From assembly GCA_039822785.1 (NCBI GenBank), contig JBCBMO010000005.1, positions 1-64,000 on the forward strand: a DNA stretch of 64,000 bases, in the 5' to 3' direction. Under the pieces are notes generated by a model that ran no database searches, was not told where the DNA came from, and was given only the letters and a program-made list of their open reading frames with translations. Below are positions 25,392 to 32,970 of this stretch, piece after piece (position 1 is the first letter of the stretch; each line of letters begins with the position of its first letter). The DNA is from Thermohalobaculum sp039822785 (GTDB lineage Bacteria; Pseudomonadota; Alphaproteobacteria; Rhodobacterales; Rhodobacteraceae). Made by a program: the position numbers and the translations under genes.

Positions 25392-26225
25392 ATGACGAAG
25401 ACGATCCTGATCACCGGCTGCTCCAGCGGCATCGGCCACCATGCCGCCCATGCACTCAAGAAACGCGGCTGGCAGGTGCTGGCGACCTGCCGCAGGGCCG
25501 AGGACTGTGCGCGGTTGCAGGAGGAGGGCTTGGACAGTTTCGTCCTCGACCTCGCCGACACCGCAAGCATCGAGGCGGGGCTGGCGGAGACGCTGGAGCG
25601 CACCGATGGCCGGCTCGATGCGCTGTTCAACAACGGGGCCTATGCCCAGCCGGGCGCGGTGGAGGATCTGCCGACCGATGCGCTCCGTGCGATCTTCGAG
25701 ACGAATTTCTTCGGCTGGCACACGCTGACCCGCGGCGCGCTAAAGGTGATGCGCCAACAGCGCCGCGGCCGGATCGTCCAGAACTCCAGCGTCCTCGGCT
25801 TCGTCGCGCTGCGCATGCGCGGGGCCTACAACAGCACCAAGTTCGCGATCGAGGGCTATACTGACACCCTGCGGCTGGAGTTGCGCGGCTCAGGCATCCA
25901 CATTGCCCTGCTGGAGCCCGGCCCCGTGCGCACCCGCATCCGCGAGAACAGCCGCCCCCACTATGAGCGCTGGATCGACAAGGAGAACACCGTCTGGCGC
26001 GACTTCTACAAGACGATGCTCGAGCCGCGGCTCTACGCCGAGGCCTCCGCGGCCCGCGATCCGGGGGAGTTGGACTGCGATGCCACCACCAAGGCGGTGA
26101 TCCATGCGCTGGAGAGCCCGCGGCCCCGGCTGCATTATCCGGTCACCACGCCGACCTGGGCCATGGCGGCCTTCAAGCGTGTTTTGCCGCCCCGTGCGGT
26201 GGACCGTATCGCAGCGCGGATCTGA
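25392..26225 (+). CDS. Short-chain dehydrogenase/reductase (classical SDR)
   Basis: The 277-residue enzyme has the NAD(P) motif ILITGCSSGIGHHAA, NNGAYAQPG, the catalytic Ser in VQNSSVLGFV, the YxxxK pair in RGAYNSTKFAIEGY and PGPVRT. Sequence and length suit the SDR group with 17-beta-hydroxysteroid/retinol-dehydrogenase-like members, but the substrate cannot be read from sequence. It starts 30 nt after the HNH gene and has GAGGGA upstream of ATG, so the two may be co-transcribed. Confidence 0.9.
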   Translation: MTKTILITGCSSGIGHHAAHALKKRGWQVLATCRRAEDCARLQEEGLDSFVLDLADTASIEAGLAETLERTDGRLDALFNNGAYAQPGAVEDLPTDALRAIFETNFFGWHTLTRGALKVMRQQRRGRIVQNSSVLGFVALRMRGAYNSTKFAIEGYTDTLRLELRGSGIHIALLEPGPVRTRIRENSRPHYERWIDKENTVWRDFYKTMLEPRLYAEASAARDPGELDCDATTKAVIHALESPRPRLHYPVTTPTWAMAAFKRVLPPRAVDRIAARI

Positions 26226-26283
26226 CGGCATGGCCATGGGCACGGCCCCTTGCGCCACCGGTCAGGCGTGGTAGGCGGGCGGA

Positions 26284-26481
26284 ATGGAGAACCTGTTCAA
26301 CATCGGCGCGATCATCGCCTGCATCGTCACCGTGGGCGTGCTCGCCATCGGCCTCGGCGGCTTCGGCACCGGCAAGGCCTCGGCCAGTTTCTCGAACAAG
26401 ATGATGCGGCTGCGCATCGCCGCACAGGCGGTGGCGGTGCTCATGCTGGTGCTCTTCGCGCTCTACAGCCAGTCGGGCTGA
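26284..26481 (+). CDS. Twin-transmembrane HIG1-domain protein
   Basis: The 65-residue protein has two hydrophobic helices (IIACIVTVGVLAIGLGGFG and AAQAVAVLMLVLFALYS) joined by a short basic loop (SNKMMRLRIAAQA), which is the HIG_1_N hairpin. In mitochondria HIG1 proteins associate with cytochrome oxidase and supercomplexes; bacterial copies in Rhodobacterales are thought to act likewise, without proof. It lies 41 nt upstream of the adenosyltransferase gene in the same direction. Confidence 0.85.
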   Translation: MENLFNIGAIIACIVTVGVLAIGLGGFGTGKASASFSNKMMRLRIAAQAVAVLMLVLFALYSQSG

Positions 26482-26522
26482 CCGGCGCGCGCCTCAGGAC
26501 GAAGCTCAAATCGGGGGAAGCC

Positions 26523-27095
26523 ATGGTCGTCCTCAACAAGATCTACACGCGCACAGGCGATGCCGGGGAGACCGCGCTCGGCGATGGCTCGCGGGTCGCC
26601 AAGCACTCGTCCCGCGTCAGCGCCTACGGCACCGTCGACGAGCTCAATGCGGTACTGGGGGTCGCACGGCTGTCGGCCGAGGGCGCGATGGGCGAGGCGA
26701 TCACCAGGATCCAGAACGATCTCTTCGACCTGGGCGCCGACCTCTGCACCCCGGACATGGAGCGCGACGCGGAGCGGGAGTATCCGGCGCTGCGCATGGT
26801 GCCCTCTCAGGTCGAGCGGCTGGAGCAGGAGATCGACGCCATGAACGCCGATCTGCAGCCGCTGCGCAGCTTCATCCTGCCCGGTGGCTCGGCGCTTGCG
26901 GCACAGCTGCACATGGCGCGCACCATCTGCCGCCGCGCGGAGCGGATGACCATCGCGCTGTCGGCCGTCGAGGGCGTGAACGAAGCGGCGCTGAAATATC
27001 TCAACCGGCTGTCCGACTGGTTCTTCGTCGCCTCCCGCGTCGCCAACGACAACGGCAAGAACGATATCCTCTGGGTGCCCGGCGCGAACCGCTAG
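26523..27095 (+). CDS. pduO: PduO-type cob(I)alamin adenosyltransferase
   Basis: The 190-residue enzyme transfers the adenosyl group of ATP to cob(I)alamin, giving coenzyme B12. The PduO features are NKIYTRTGDAGETALGDGS, the ATP-binding N-terminus, SAYGTVDELNAVLG, FILPGGSALAAQLHMART, ICRRAERM and LNRLSDWFFVASR. It differs from the CobA/CobO type, which has a P-loop. The ATG at 26523 is used; the frame upstream shadows the HIG1 gene. No B12-dependent enzyme or riboswitch is seen next to it. Confidence 0.93.
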   Translation: MVVLNKIYTRTGDAGETALGDGSRVAKHSSRVSAYGTVDELNAVLGVARLSAEGAMGEAITRIQNDLFDLGADLCTPDMERDAEREYPALRMVPSQVERLEQEIDAMNADLQPLRSFILPGGSALAAQLHMARTICRRAERMTIALSAVEGVNEAALKYLNRLSDWFFVASRVANDNGKNDILWVPGANR

Positions 27096-27112
27096 TCCGG
27101 CCGTCGACGCGA

Positions 27113-27136
27113 TTGTCATCCCTGCAGGGATGACAA
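27113..27136. repeat. Perfect 24-bp palindrome
   Basis: TTGTCATCCC, TGCA and GGGATGACAA form a perfect palindrome 18 nt after the pduO stop and 30 nt before the transglycosylase start. As RNA it is a 10-bp stem with a four-base loop and no U-tract. It could be a bidirectional weak terminator, an mRNA-stabilising hairpin or a dimeric regulator site. Confidence 0.8.
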
Positions 27137-27165
27137 GCCCGAGTGCAGCAGACACAGTCCCAGCC

Positions 27166-28122
27166 ATGCGCGGCACGACGACATCCCTGGCGCTGGCGGT
27201 TGCCCTGGGCGTTGCTCTGGCGGTTCTGGCCGGCGCCAGCCTGGGATCGTTGCCAGCGATCGCAGCGCCGGACGATGGGTTGCGCGCGCTCGGCCCCACG
27301 GGTCAGGCGCCGCTTGCCGGACGGGCGCCCGCGAGCCGTCCGGTGAAGACCGCGGCGGATTTTGCCCGGGGCCGCCAGATCTGCGGGCTGATCGAGGAGG
27401 CGGCGGAGACGCACGGCCTGCCCAAGGCCTATTTCGCCAAATTGATCTGGCGCGAGAGCCGGTTCGACGCCAAGGCGCTGAGCCCCAAGGGCGCCCAGGG
27501 CATTGCCCAGTTCATGCCCGGCACCGCCAAGCTGGTCGGCCTGAGGGACCCCTGGGACCCGGCCCAGGCGATCCCGGCCTCCGCTGCGCATCTGGCGGAT
27601 CTGCGCCGCGACCTCGGCAACTGGGGGCTGGCGGCGGCGGGCTACAACGCCGGCGCGGGCCGCGTGACGCGCTGGCTCGCCGGCCGCTCCCGCCTGCCGG
27701 GGGAGACGCGGGCCTATGTGCACGCGATCACCGGCCAGCCGGCCGACTGGTTCCGCCGGGCCGGCAACGAGGTCGGCAACGGACCGCTCAAGGCGGGTCA
27801 GAGCTTTGCCGATGCCTGTAGCGCGCTGCCGATCCTCAAGACCCGCGCGGCCTATGCCGCCGCCAAGCGCAAGCCCTGGGGCGTACAGATCGCCGGCAAC
27901 ATCAATCGCAACAGGGCCATCCAGCAGTCGCGCCGCATCCGGCACCGGTTCTCGCGCGTCCTGGGCGGTCATTCGGCCCAGGTCATTGCGAAACGCGGGC
28001 CGCGCGGTCAGCGCCCGCTCTGGTCGGTGCAGATCGGGGCCAACAGCCGGTCCGAGGCGATCCGCCTCTGCCTGCGCCTCAAAGCGGCCGGCGGTGCCTG
28101 CATGGTCCGCAAGAACGGCTGA
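27166..28122 (+). CDS. Exported lytic transglycosylase with SPOR-like C-terminus
   Basis: After a signal peptide (MRGTTTSLALAVALGVALAV, then LAGASLG) comes an SLT family 1 domain with the catalytic Glu in WRESRFDAKALSPKGAQGIA, then QFMPGTAKLVG and AAGYNAGAGRV. The last 80 residues (PWGVQIAGN, then PLWSVQIGANSRSEAIRLCL) resemble a SPOR peptidoglycan-binding module. It would cleave glycan strands to 1,6-anhydro-muropeptides during wall growth. An earlier ATG at 27130 lies inside the 24-bp palindrome, so 27166 is preferred. Length is 318 residues. Confidence 0.88.
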   Translation: MRGTTTSLALAVALGVALAVLAGASLGSLPAIAAPDDGLRALGPTGQAPLAGRAPASRPVKTAADFARGRQICGLIEEAAETHGLPKAYFAKLIWRESRFDAKALSPKGAQGIAQFMPGTAKLVGLRDPWDPAQAIPASAAHLADLRRDLGNWGLAAAGYNAGAGRVTRWLAGRSRLPGETRAYVHAITGQPADWFRRAGNEVGNGPLKAGQSFADACSALPILKTRAAYAAAKRKPWGVQIAGNINRNRAIQQSRRIRHRFSRVLGGHSAQVIAKRGPRGQRPLWSVQIGANSRSEAIRLCLRLKAAGGACMVRKNG

Positions 28123-28142
28123 TCGCGGTCCGAGAACGAAAG

Positions 28143-28176
28143 GAGGGCGCCCCGTCCCCTACGCGGCGCCCTCTTT
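28143..28176 (+). terminator. Terminator after lytic transglycosylase gene
   Basis: AGGGCGCC (28144-28151) pairs perfectly with GGCGCCCT (28165-28172) over a 13-nt loop, followed by CTTT. It lies 21 nt past the stop codon. Confidence 0.7.
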
Positions 28177-28211
28177 GCTCGTGGTTACAGCGACGTCCCT
28201 TGAGCGATCCG

Positions 28212-28328
28212 TCAGCCGCGGCCGAATGCCTCCACGACACGGGCCACGATATCCAGGTCGTCACCTGTCACGCCCAAGGCCACACCGCCCAGGGCTGCTA
28301 TACTCGCCGCCATGAAGAGCCAGTCCAC
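28212..28328 (-). CDS. Candidate 38-residue single-TM protein
   Basis: On the minus strand a GTG-started frame with a good ribosome site (GGGGAG, 8 nt before) encodes a peptide with one membrane helix near the N-terminus (DWLFMAASIAALGGVALGV) and a short polar tail (TGDDLDIVARVVEAFGRG). Topology, ribosome site and third-position GC support a real small gene, but no homologue is recalled. An internal ATG (28313) would give 33 residues. It sits between the transglycosylase terminator and the etf promoter region. Confidence 0.4.
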   Translation of the reverse strand: MDWLFMAASIAALGGVALGVTGDDLDIVARVVEAFGRG

Positions 28329-28700
28329 GACGACTGCTCCCCGTTCCTGACGACGAAACCCACTACGCAATACACGACGACACGTCACCACCTGCAGTAC
28401 CCCCTACCCGGCAAACGCGATTACACAACCAGGGGTAATATGGGAACAACCGTAAAGAAACCCTCTCGTTTCACGAATATACCCTTCTGGATGGGCAGGA
28501 TGACGCAGGGGCAAATCACCGGGCCCGGACGCCTTCGGTCTCATCCCTTTCCGCCAGGACACAGTTGACCAATACGTCAACTTGGCTTAGCCAGCGACGC
28601 CCCAGGCACCCGCCGCGTCGTTTTTTCGCGCGGTCGCACCACGGTGCTGCGATATGTGAGCCGCAGGGTTGAAAAGAACATGTCCGGAGAGGAGCGCGCC
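28329..28700. other. Leader/promoter region upstream of etfB
   Basis: This 370-bp interval is less GC-rich than its surroundings and has no convincing gene on either strand. It contains the AGTTGAC-N6-GTCAACT inverted repeat (28563-28582), a T-run (TTTTTT near 28621) and the GGAGAGGAG ribosome site of etfB. An open frame on the plus strand at 28200-28568 has unlikely composition (runs of Thr, Tyr and His) and is not called. Confidence 0.5.
28563..28582. promoter_or_regulatory. Inverted repeat AGTTGAC-N6-GTCAACT upstream of etfB
   Basis: Perfect 7-bp arms at 28563-28569 and 28576-28582, spaced by CAATAC, lie 119 nt before etfB. The half-site TTGAC resembles Fnr-type boxes, but the 6-nt spacer differs from the TTGAT-N4-ATCAA consensus. 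It may be a site for a TetR or GntR repressor of fatty-acid genes; this is not resolved. Confidence 0.5.
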
Positions 28701-29462
28701 ATGAAGGTGCTGGTGCCCGTAAAGCGGGTGATCGATTACAACGTAAAGGTCCGCGTGAAGGCGGATAACACCGGCGTCGATCTGGCGAACGTCAAGATGT
28801 CGATGAACCCCTTCGACGAGATCGCGGTCGAGGAAGCGATCCGCCTGCGCGAGAAGGGCGTCGCGACCGAGGTCATCGCCGTCTCCATCGGCGTGGCCAA
28901 GGCGCAGGAGACGCTGCGCACCGCGCTCGCCATGGGCGCCGACCGCGCCATCCTGATCCAGGCCGCCGATACGCCGGAGACGGACATCGAGCCGCTGGCC
29001 GTGGCCAAGCTGCTGAAAGCGGTGGTCGATGAGGAAGCGCCGGGCCTGGTCATCGCCGGCAAGCAGGCCATCGACAACGATCTGAACGCCACCGGCCAGA
29101 TGCTGGCGGCGCTGTTGGGCTGGCCCCAGGCCACCTATGCCTCCGAGATCGCGGTCGAGGGCGAGACCGCCACCGTCACGCGGGAGGTCGACGGCGGGCT
29201 GCAGACCATCAAGGTCGCCCTGCCGGCCATCGTCACCGTGGATCTGCGCCTCAACGAGCCGCGCTATGCGTCGCTGCCGAACATCATGAAGGCGAAGAAA
29301 AAGCCGCTCGACACTAAGACCCCGGCAGACTACGGCGTCGACGTCACGCCGCGCCTGACCGTCGTATCCGTGGGCGAGCCGCCTGCGCGCGCGGCCGGCG
29401 TCAAGGTAGGCTCGGTGGACGAGCTCATTCAGAAACTCAAGGACGAGGCGGGGGTGATCTGA
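28701..29462 (+). CDS. etfB: Electron transfer flavoprotein subunit beta
   Basis: The 253-residue subunit forms with EtfA the soluble FAD/AMP protein that carries electrons from acyl-CoA dehydrogenases to ETF-ubiquinone oxidoreductase. The N-terminal KVLVPVKRVIDYNVKVRVK and MNPFDEIAVEEAIRLREKG, the AMP-site region IDNDLNATGQMLAALLGWPQ and RYASLPNIMKAKKKPLD are typical. ATG 28701 follows GGAGAGGAG at suitable distance; an upstream ATG at 28680 is less likely. The stop overlaps the etfA start. Confidence 0.97.
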   Translation: MKVLVPVKRVIDYNVKVRVKADNTGVDLANVKMSMNPFDEIAVEEAIRLREKGVATEVIAVSIGVAKAQETLRTALAMGADRAILIQAADTPETDIEPLAVAKLLKAVVDEEAPGLVIAGKQAIDNDLNATGQMLAALLGWPQATYASEIAVEGETATVTREVDGGLQTIKVALPAIVTVDLRLNEPRYASLPNIMKAKKKPLDTKTPADYGVDVTPRLTVVSVGEPPARAAGVKVGSVDELIQKLKDEAGVI

Positions 29463-30394
29463 TGGCCGTTCTGCTCATTGCCGATATCAACAAGGGCGTG
29501 CTGAACGCCGATGCGACGGCCAAGACCGTCGCCGCCGCCACAGCACTCGGCGAGGTGACCGTCCTCTGCGCATCCGACGGCTGCAGCAACGGCGCCACCG
29601 CCGAGGTCGCGAAGATGGCCGGCGTCACCAAGGTGCTCTGCGCCGATGACCCGGCCTATGCCAACCAACTGGCCGAGCCGCTGTCGGCCCTCGTGGTTTC
29701 GCTCGCCGGCGACTACAGCCATGTCGTCGGCCCCGCGACGGTCGCGCTCAAGAACGTGCTGCCGCGCGTCGCCGCGCTGCTCGACGTCATGGTCATGACC
29801 GACGTCCAGGAAGTGGTCGACGCCGACACCTTCGTGCGCCCGATCTACGCCGGCAACGCGATCCAGACGGTAAAATCGGCCGATGCCACCAAGGTGCTCT
29901 CGATCCGCACCGCCAGCTTCCAGGCCGCCACCGAGCAGGCCCCGGCCCCGATCGAGACGATCGGCGCCGCCGCCGCCACCGCGGGCTCGGAATGGGTGGA
30001 GGACAAGGTGGTCGAGACCGACCGCCCGCAGCTCGGCTCCGCCAAGGTCGTCATCTCCGGGGGTCGCGGCGTCGGCTCCTCCGAGAACTTCGCCCTGATC
30101 GAAAAGGTCGCCGACAAGCTGGGGGCGGCAACCGGCGCCTCCCGCGCCGCGGTCGATTCGGGCTATGCGCCCAACGACTGGCAGGTCGGCCAGACCGGCA
30201 AGGTCGTGGCGCCGGATCTGTATATCGCCGTCGGCATCTCCGGCGCGATCCAGCACCTTGCGGGCATGAAGGACAGCAAGGTCATCGTGGCGATCAACAA
30301 GGACGAGGACGCCCCGATCTTCCAGGTCGCCGACTACGGCCTGGTGGGCGATCTCTTCGAGCTGATGCCGGAACTCGAGCAGAAACTCGACTGA
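29462..30394 (+). CDS. etfA: Electron transfer flavoprotein subunit alpha
   Basis: The 310-residue FAD-binding subunit pairs with EtfB. It shows AVLLIADINKGVLNADATAK at the start, SGGRGVGSSENFALIEKVAD, SRAAVDSGYAPNDWQVGQTG, and the ETF alpha signature LYIAVGISGAIQHLAGMKDS followed by AINKDEDAPIFQVADYGLVG. It shares one base with the etfB stop (TGATG), so translation is coupled. A strong terminator begins 38 nt after its stop. Confidence 0.98.
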   Translation: MAVLLIADINKGVLNADATAKTVAAATALGEVTVLCASDGCSNGATAEVAKMAGVTKVLCADDPAYANQLAEPLSALVVSLAGDYSHVVGPATVALKNVLPRVAALLDVMVMTDVQEVVDADTFVRPIYAGNAIQTVKSADATKVLSIRTASFQAATEQAPAPIETIGAAAATAGSEWVEDKVVETDRPQLGSAKVVISGGRGVGSSENFALIEKVADKLGAATGASRAAVDSGYAPNDWQVGQTGKVVAPDLYIAVGISGAIQHLAGMKDSKVIVAINKDEDAPIFQVADYGLVGDLFELMPELEQKLD

Positions 30395-30402
30395 CCACCG
30401 CT

Positions 30403-30461
30403 GCCCGCCCCGGGGCGCTCCCGAAAAACCCAAAGGGCCCGACCAGGGCCCTTTTCCGTTT
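30403..30461. repeat. Direct repeat copy 1 spanning the etfA terminator
   Basis: This stretch (from GCCCGCCCCGG through GGCGCTCCCGAA and the AAAGGGCCC hairpin to TTTTCCGTTTA) recurs with roughly 85 percent identity by eye at 31136-31192. The two copies flank the gene at 30460-31080. Confidence 0.75.
30432..30457. terminator. Bidirectional terminator between etfA and convergent gene
   Basis: AAAGGGCCC, loop GACCA, GGGCCCTTT followed by TCCGTTT. The stem is a perfect 9 bp and has A-runs on one side and T-runs on the other, so it can serve etfA and the minus-strand gene whose stop lies at 30460. Confidence 0.85.
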
Positions 30462-31080
30462 AGGCGCGGGCATCCAAGAAGTCCTGGATGGATCGCACCG
30501 TCGACCGGCTGAGATGCGAGGCCGCCGGCGCGGGACTGAAAAGGACGCCCTTCGGCGCCCGTGCCCGGTCGATCCTCCACAGCCCGTTTCGGTGGACGAC
30601 CACCAACCGCTCCTCTCTGGAGACCTCCGGAAGAAGCTGTTCGATCATCCAGCGTCGATGGACCCGATAGCTCGGCAGATGCGGGATGATCCGCCGATTG
30701 TCACGCTCGGTGCTCAAGCGCGGCGACCTGTAAGCGACGGCATTGACGATCGCCACATCGCCCGACGCCAACCACCCGCTGTAGGCCTTCGTCGCATAAT
30801 ACGCGGCGATCTCGGTGAGTTCCGGGGCCTCAGCACGATGCAGGCGTCGGAAGTGCGCATCCACGGCGGCAAGATCCGCGAATTCCTCCGCGGTCAACAC
30901 TGCATCGTATCCGCCGTTCGCAAACAGCAGGATGACGGGGGCATTGACGACGTCGCCAAGAAATGCGGGCGGCGGGAAATCCAGGTTGAAGCGATGCGGC
31001 CGCGCACGCAGGAAAGGCTCATCGTCTGGATGGACGGTCCCTGTGAGCCTTCGCCAGTGTTCCACGAGCAGATGGCCCAT
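30460..31080 (-). CDS. Unknown 206-residue protein between duplicated terminators
   Basis: The protein begins MGHLLVEHWRRLTGTVHPDD and is soluble with no signal or membrane segment. The ATG at 31080 follows GGGGGAG. Patches such as PAFLGDVVNAPVILLFANGG, VAIVNAVAYRSPRL and GVLFSPAPAASHLS remind me of the uracil-DNA-glycosylase-like fold (NPG-type loop early, S/P-rich loop late), but this is a weak impression and not an assignment. The much longer open frame extending upstream to 32286 shadows hbd. The gene separates etfBA from hbd, which usually are neighbours, and is bracketed by two copies of the etfA terminator, pointing to insertion. Confidence 0.7.
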   Translation of the reverse strand: MGHLLVEHWRRLTGTVHPDDEPFLRARPHRFNLDFPPPAFLGDVVNAPVILLFANGGYDAVLTAEEFADLAAVDAHFRRLHRAEAPELTEIAAYYATKAYSGWLASGDVAIVNAVAYRSPRLSTERDNRRIIPHLPSYRVHRRWMIEQLLPEVSREERLVVVHRNGLWRIDRARAPKGVLFSPAPAASHLSRSTVRSIQDFLDARA

Positions 31081-31135
31081 ACCCTCTCCCCCACTTAGAA
31101 GACCCGCACTCTCCGCAGGTGGCTTACGCGCGCAA

Positions 31136-31192
31136 GCCCGCCCCAGGCGCTCCCGAACGACACAAAGGGCCCGAGCAGGGCCCTTTTCCTTT
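31136..31192. repeat. Direct repeat copy 2 with second terminator hairpin
   Basis: This is the second copy of the 30403-30461 sequence. It contains AAAGGGCCC, loop GAGCA, GGGCCCTTT (31164-31189) followed by TCCTTT. It lies upstream of the start of the minus-strand gene and ahead of hbd, where no plus-strand gene ends, so as a terminator it has no obvious job. Confidence 0.75.
31164..31189 (+). terminator. Duplicate terminator hairpin without a matching gene end
   Basis: The 9-bp stem AAAGGGCCC/GGGCCCTTT with loop GAGCA is nearly the same as the etfA terminator. It could insulate hbd from readthrough, or be a relic of insertion. Confidence 0.7.
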
Positions 31193-31332
31193 GGACGAGG
31201 GCCTGTCGATCGCCGTTTCTCCACCACTGCGCGCTGGCGTCCGCTTGCATTGACCCGGTGCCGGGCGATACTTCGCTCGCGCAAAAAAGCCCGCGCCGGA
31301 CGGGTCGGCGCGCCGGACAGGAGAGACCGATC

Positions 31333-32208
31333 ATGGAGATCCAGCGCGTCAGCGTTATCGGGGCGGGCCAGATGGGCGCGGGCATCGTCCAAGTCTTCGC
31401 CCAGGCGGGCTTCCAGGTCCTGATGAACGACGTGAACCAGGCTGCGATGGAGGCCGCCGTCGGCCGGATCGACAAGGGCTACAGCCGCCTCGTTGCCAAG
31501 GGCCAGCTCGAGGAACACGCCAAGGCTGAGGCGCTGTCGCGTATCATCACCACCCAAGACGTGGCGGCCGTCGCCAGCACCGACCTTGTGATTGAAAGCG
31601 CGACGGAGAACGAGGCCGTCAAGCTCAAGATTTTCGAGGGGCTGCGCCCGCATCTCGCGGACCACACCATCCTGACCACCAACACCTCCTCGATCTCCAT
31701 CACGCGCCTCGCCTCCGCCACCGACCGGCCCGAGCGGTTCATGGGCTTTCACTTCATGAACCCGGTCCCGGTCATGCAATTGGTCGAGCTTGTGCGCGGC
31801 ATCGCGACGGACGAGACAACCTTCAGCACCGTCCGCGCGCTGGTGGAGAAGATCGGCAAGACCCCCGCGAATGCCGAGGATTTCCCCGCTTTCATCGTCA
31901 ACCGCATCCTGCTGCCGATGATCAACGAGGCGATCTACACGCTCTACGAGGGCGTGGGCACGGTCGAGAGCATCGACACCGCCATGAAGCTCGGCACCAA
32001 CCACCCCATGGGCCCGCTGCAGCTCGCCGATTTCATCGGCCTCGACACCTGCCTGTCGATCATGCACGTCCTGCACGACGGTCTGGCGGACACCAAGTAC
32101 CGCCCCTGTCCGCTCCTGGTGAAATACGTCGAGGCGGGCTGGCTGGGCCGCAAGGCCGGCCGCGGCTTCTACGACTACCGCGGCGACACCCCCGTCCCCA
32201 CGCGCTGA
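31333..32208 (+). CDS. hbd: 3-hydroxybutyryl-CoA dehydrogenase
   Basis: The 291-residue NAD(P)-dependent enzyme interconverts 3-hydroxybutyryl-CoA and acetoacetyl-CoA. The Rossmann motif VSVIGAGQMGAGIVQVFAQA, the catalytic E/H region ESATENEAVKLKIF and GFHFMNPVPVMQLVELVRG, and the C-terminal dimer domain GTNHPMGPLQLADFIGLDTC, ending GRKAGRGFYDYRG, are all standard. ATG 31333 has GGAGAGA upstream. It belongs functionally with etfBA and the phasin in fatty-acid/PHB flow. Confidence 0.96.
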   Translation: MEIQRVSVIGAGQMGAGIVQVFAQAGFQVLMNDVNQAAMEAAVGRIDKGYSRLVAKGQLEEHAKAEALSRIITTQDVAAVASTDLVIESATENEAVKLKIFEGLRPHLADHTILTTNTSSISITRLASATDRPERFMGFHFMNPVPVMQLVELVRGIATDETTFSTVRALVEKIGKTPANAEDFPAFIVNRILLPMINEAIYTLYEGVGTVESIDTAMKLGTNHPMGPLQLADFIGLDTCLSIMHVLHDGLADTKYRPCPLLVKYVEAGWLGRKAGRGFYDYRGDTPVPTR

Positions 32209-32341
32209 TGTCCCGCCACGCCCGCCATCGCGGGGCAGGCTGGCGGGAGGGCGTCGCGTCGCCGAGCGAAGGCGAGGCGCGCGCAACGGGCTCCCGTCAA
32301 CCTGCCCCGGCGCCCAGTCTTGACGCGTCTGGGTCCATGGC

Positions 32342-32803
32342 GTGACCGCGCTCTACATCGACGCCGATGCCTGTCCGGTGCGGGCCGAGGCGCAGAGCGT
32401 CGCCGCGCGCCATGGGGTCGAGGTCTACATCGTCTCCAACGGCGGGATCCGCCCCTCGCCCGATCCCAAGGTCCGTACGGTGGTCGTCGACGGCGGGGCG
32501 GATGCGGCGGACAAATGGATCGCCGAGCGCACGGGACCTGGGGATGTCTGTGTGACCGCCGACATCGTGCTGGCGGACAACGTGTTGAAGACCGGCGCGC
32601 GGGTGCTGAAGCCGAACGGCGAGGCGCTGACATCGGCCAATATCGGCCAGGTCCTGGCCATGCGCGATCTGATGGCCGACCTGCGCGCGGCCAATCCCCT
32701 GGGCGCGGGCGGCGGGCAAAAGCCGTTCTCCAGGGCCGACCGCAGCCGGTTCCTCGAGGCGCTGGAGCGGACCCTTCGGGCAGCCAGCCGCGAGACGCCC
32801 TAA
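32342..32803 (+). CDS. YaiI/YqxD family protein (DUF188)
   Basis: The 153-residue protein has the family features: LYIDADACPVRAEAQSVAAR at the start, VYIVSNGG, VVVDGGADAADKWIAE, DVCVTADIVLADNVLKTGAR and a basic C-terminus. The fold is PIN/NYN-nuclease-like with conserved Asp residues, suggesting a nuclease, but no activity is established. The start is GTG. It stands alone on the plus strand between hbd and the yceI genes. Confidence 0.9.
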   Translation: MTALYIDADACPVRAEAQSVAARHGVEVYIVSNGGIRPSPDPKVRTVVVDGGADAADKWIAERTGPGDVCVTADIVLADNVLKTGARVLKPNGEALTSANIGQVLAMRDLMADLRAANPLGAGGGQKPFSRADRSRFLEALERTLRAASRETP

Positions 32804-32970
32804 GCCCTGCTCTGGCAAGCACGATCCCACCGCTAGGCTCACAACCTTGCGATTTCCGGCAAAGTTGAATTGAAGCCAGTGAACTGGTGCGCTGCTTTGG
32901 GGCACCTACCTCCGTGATCATCGCGCGCCGTCATGCGCGCCCCGACTGTCAACGGATGGAGAGATCCGAC

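Noticed and set aside
28200..28568. 122-codon plus-strand frame before etfB
   Set aside because: Runs of Thr, His, Tyr and Pro and no ribosome site; the minus-strand 38-codon candidate fits better.
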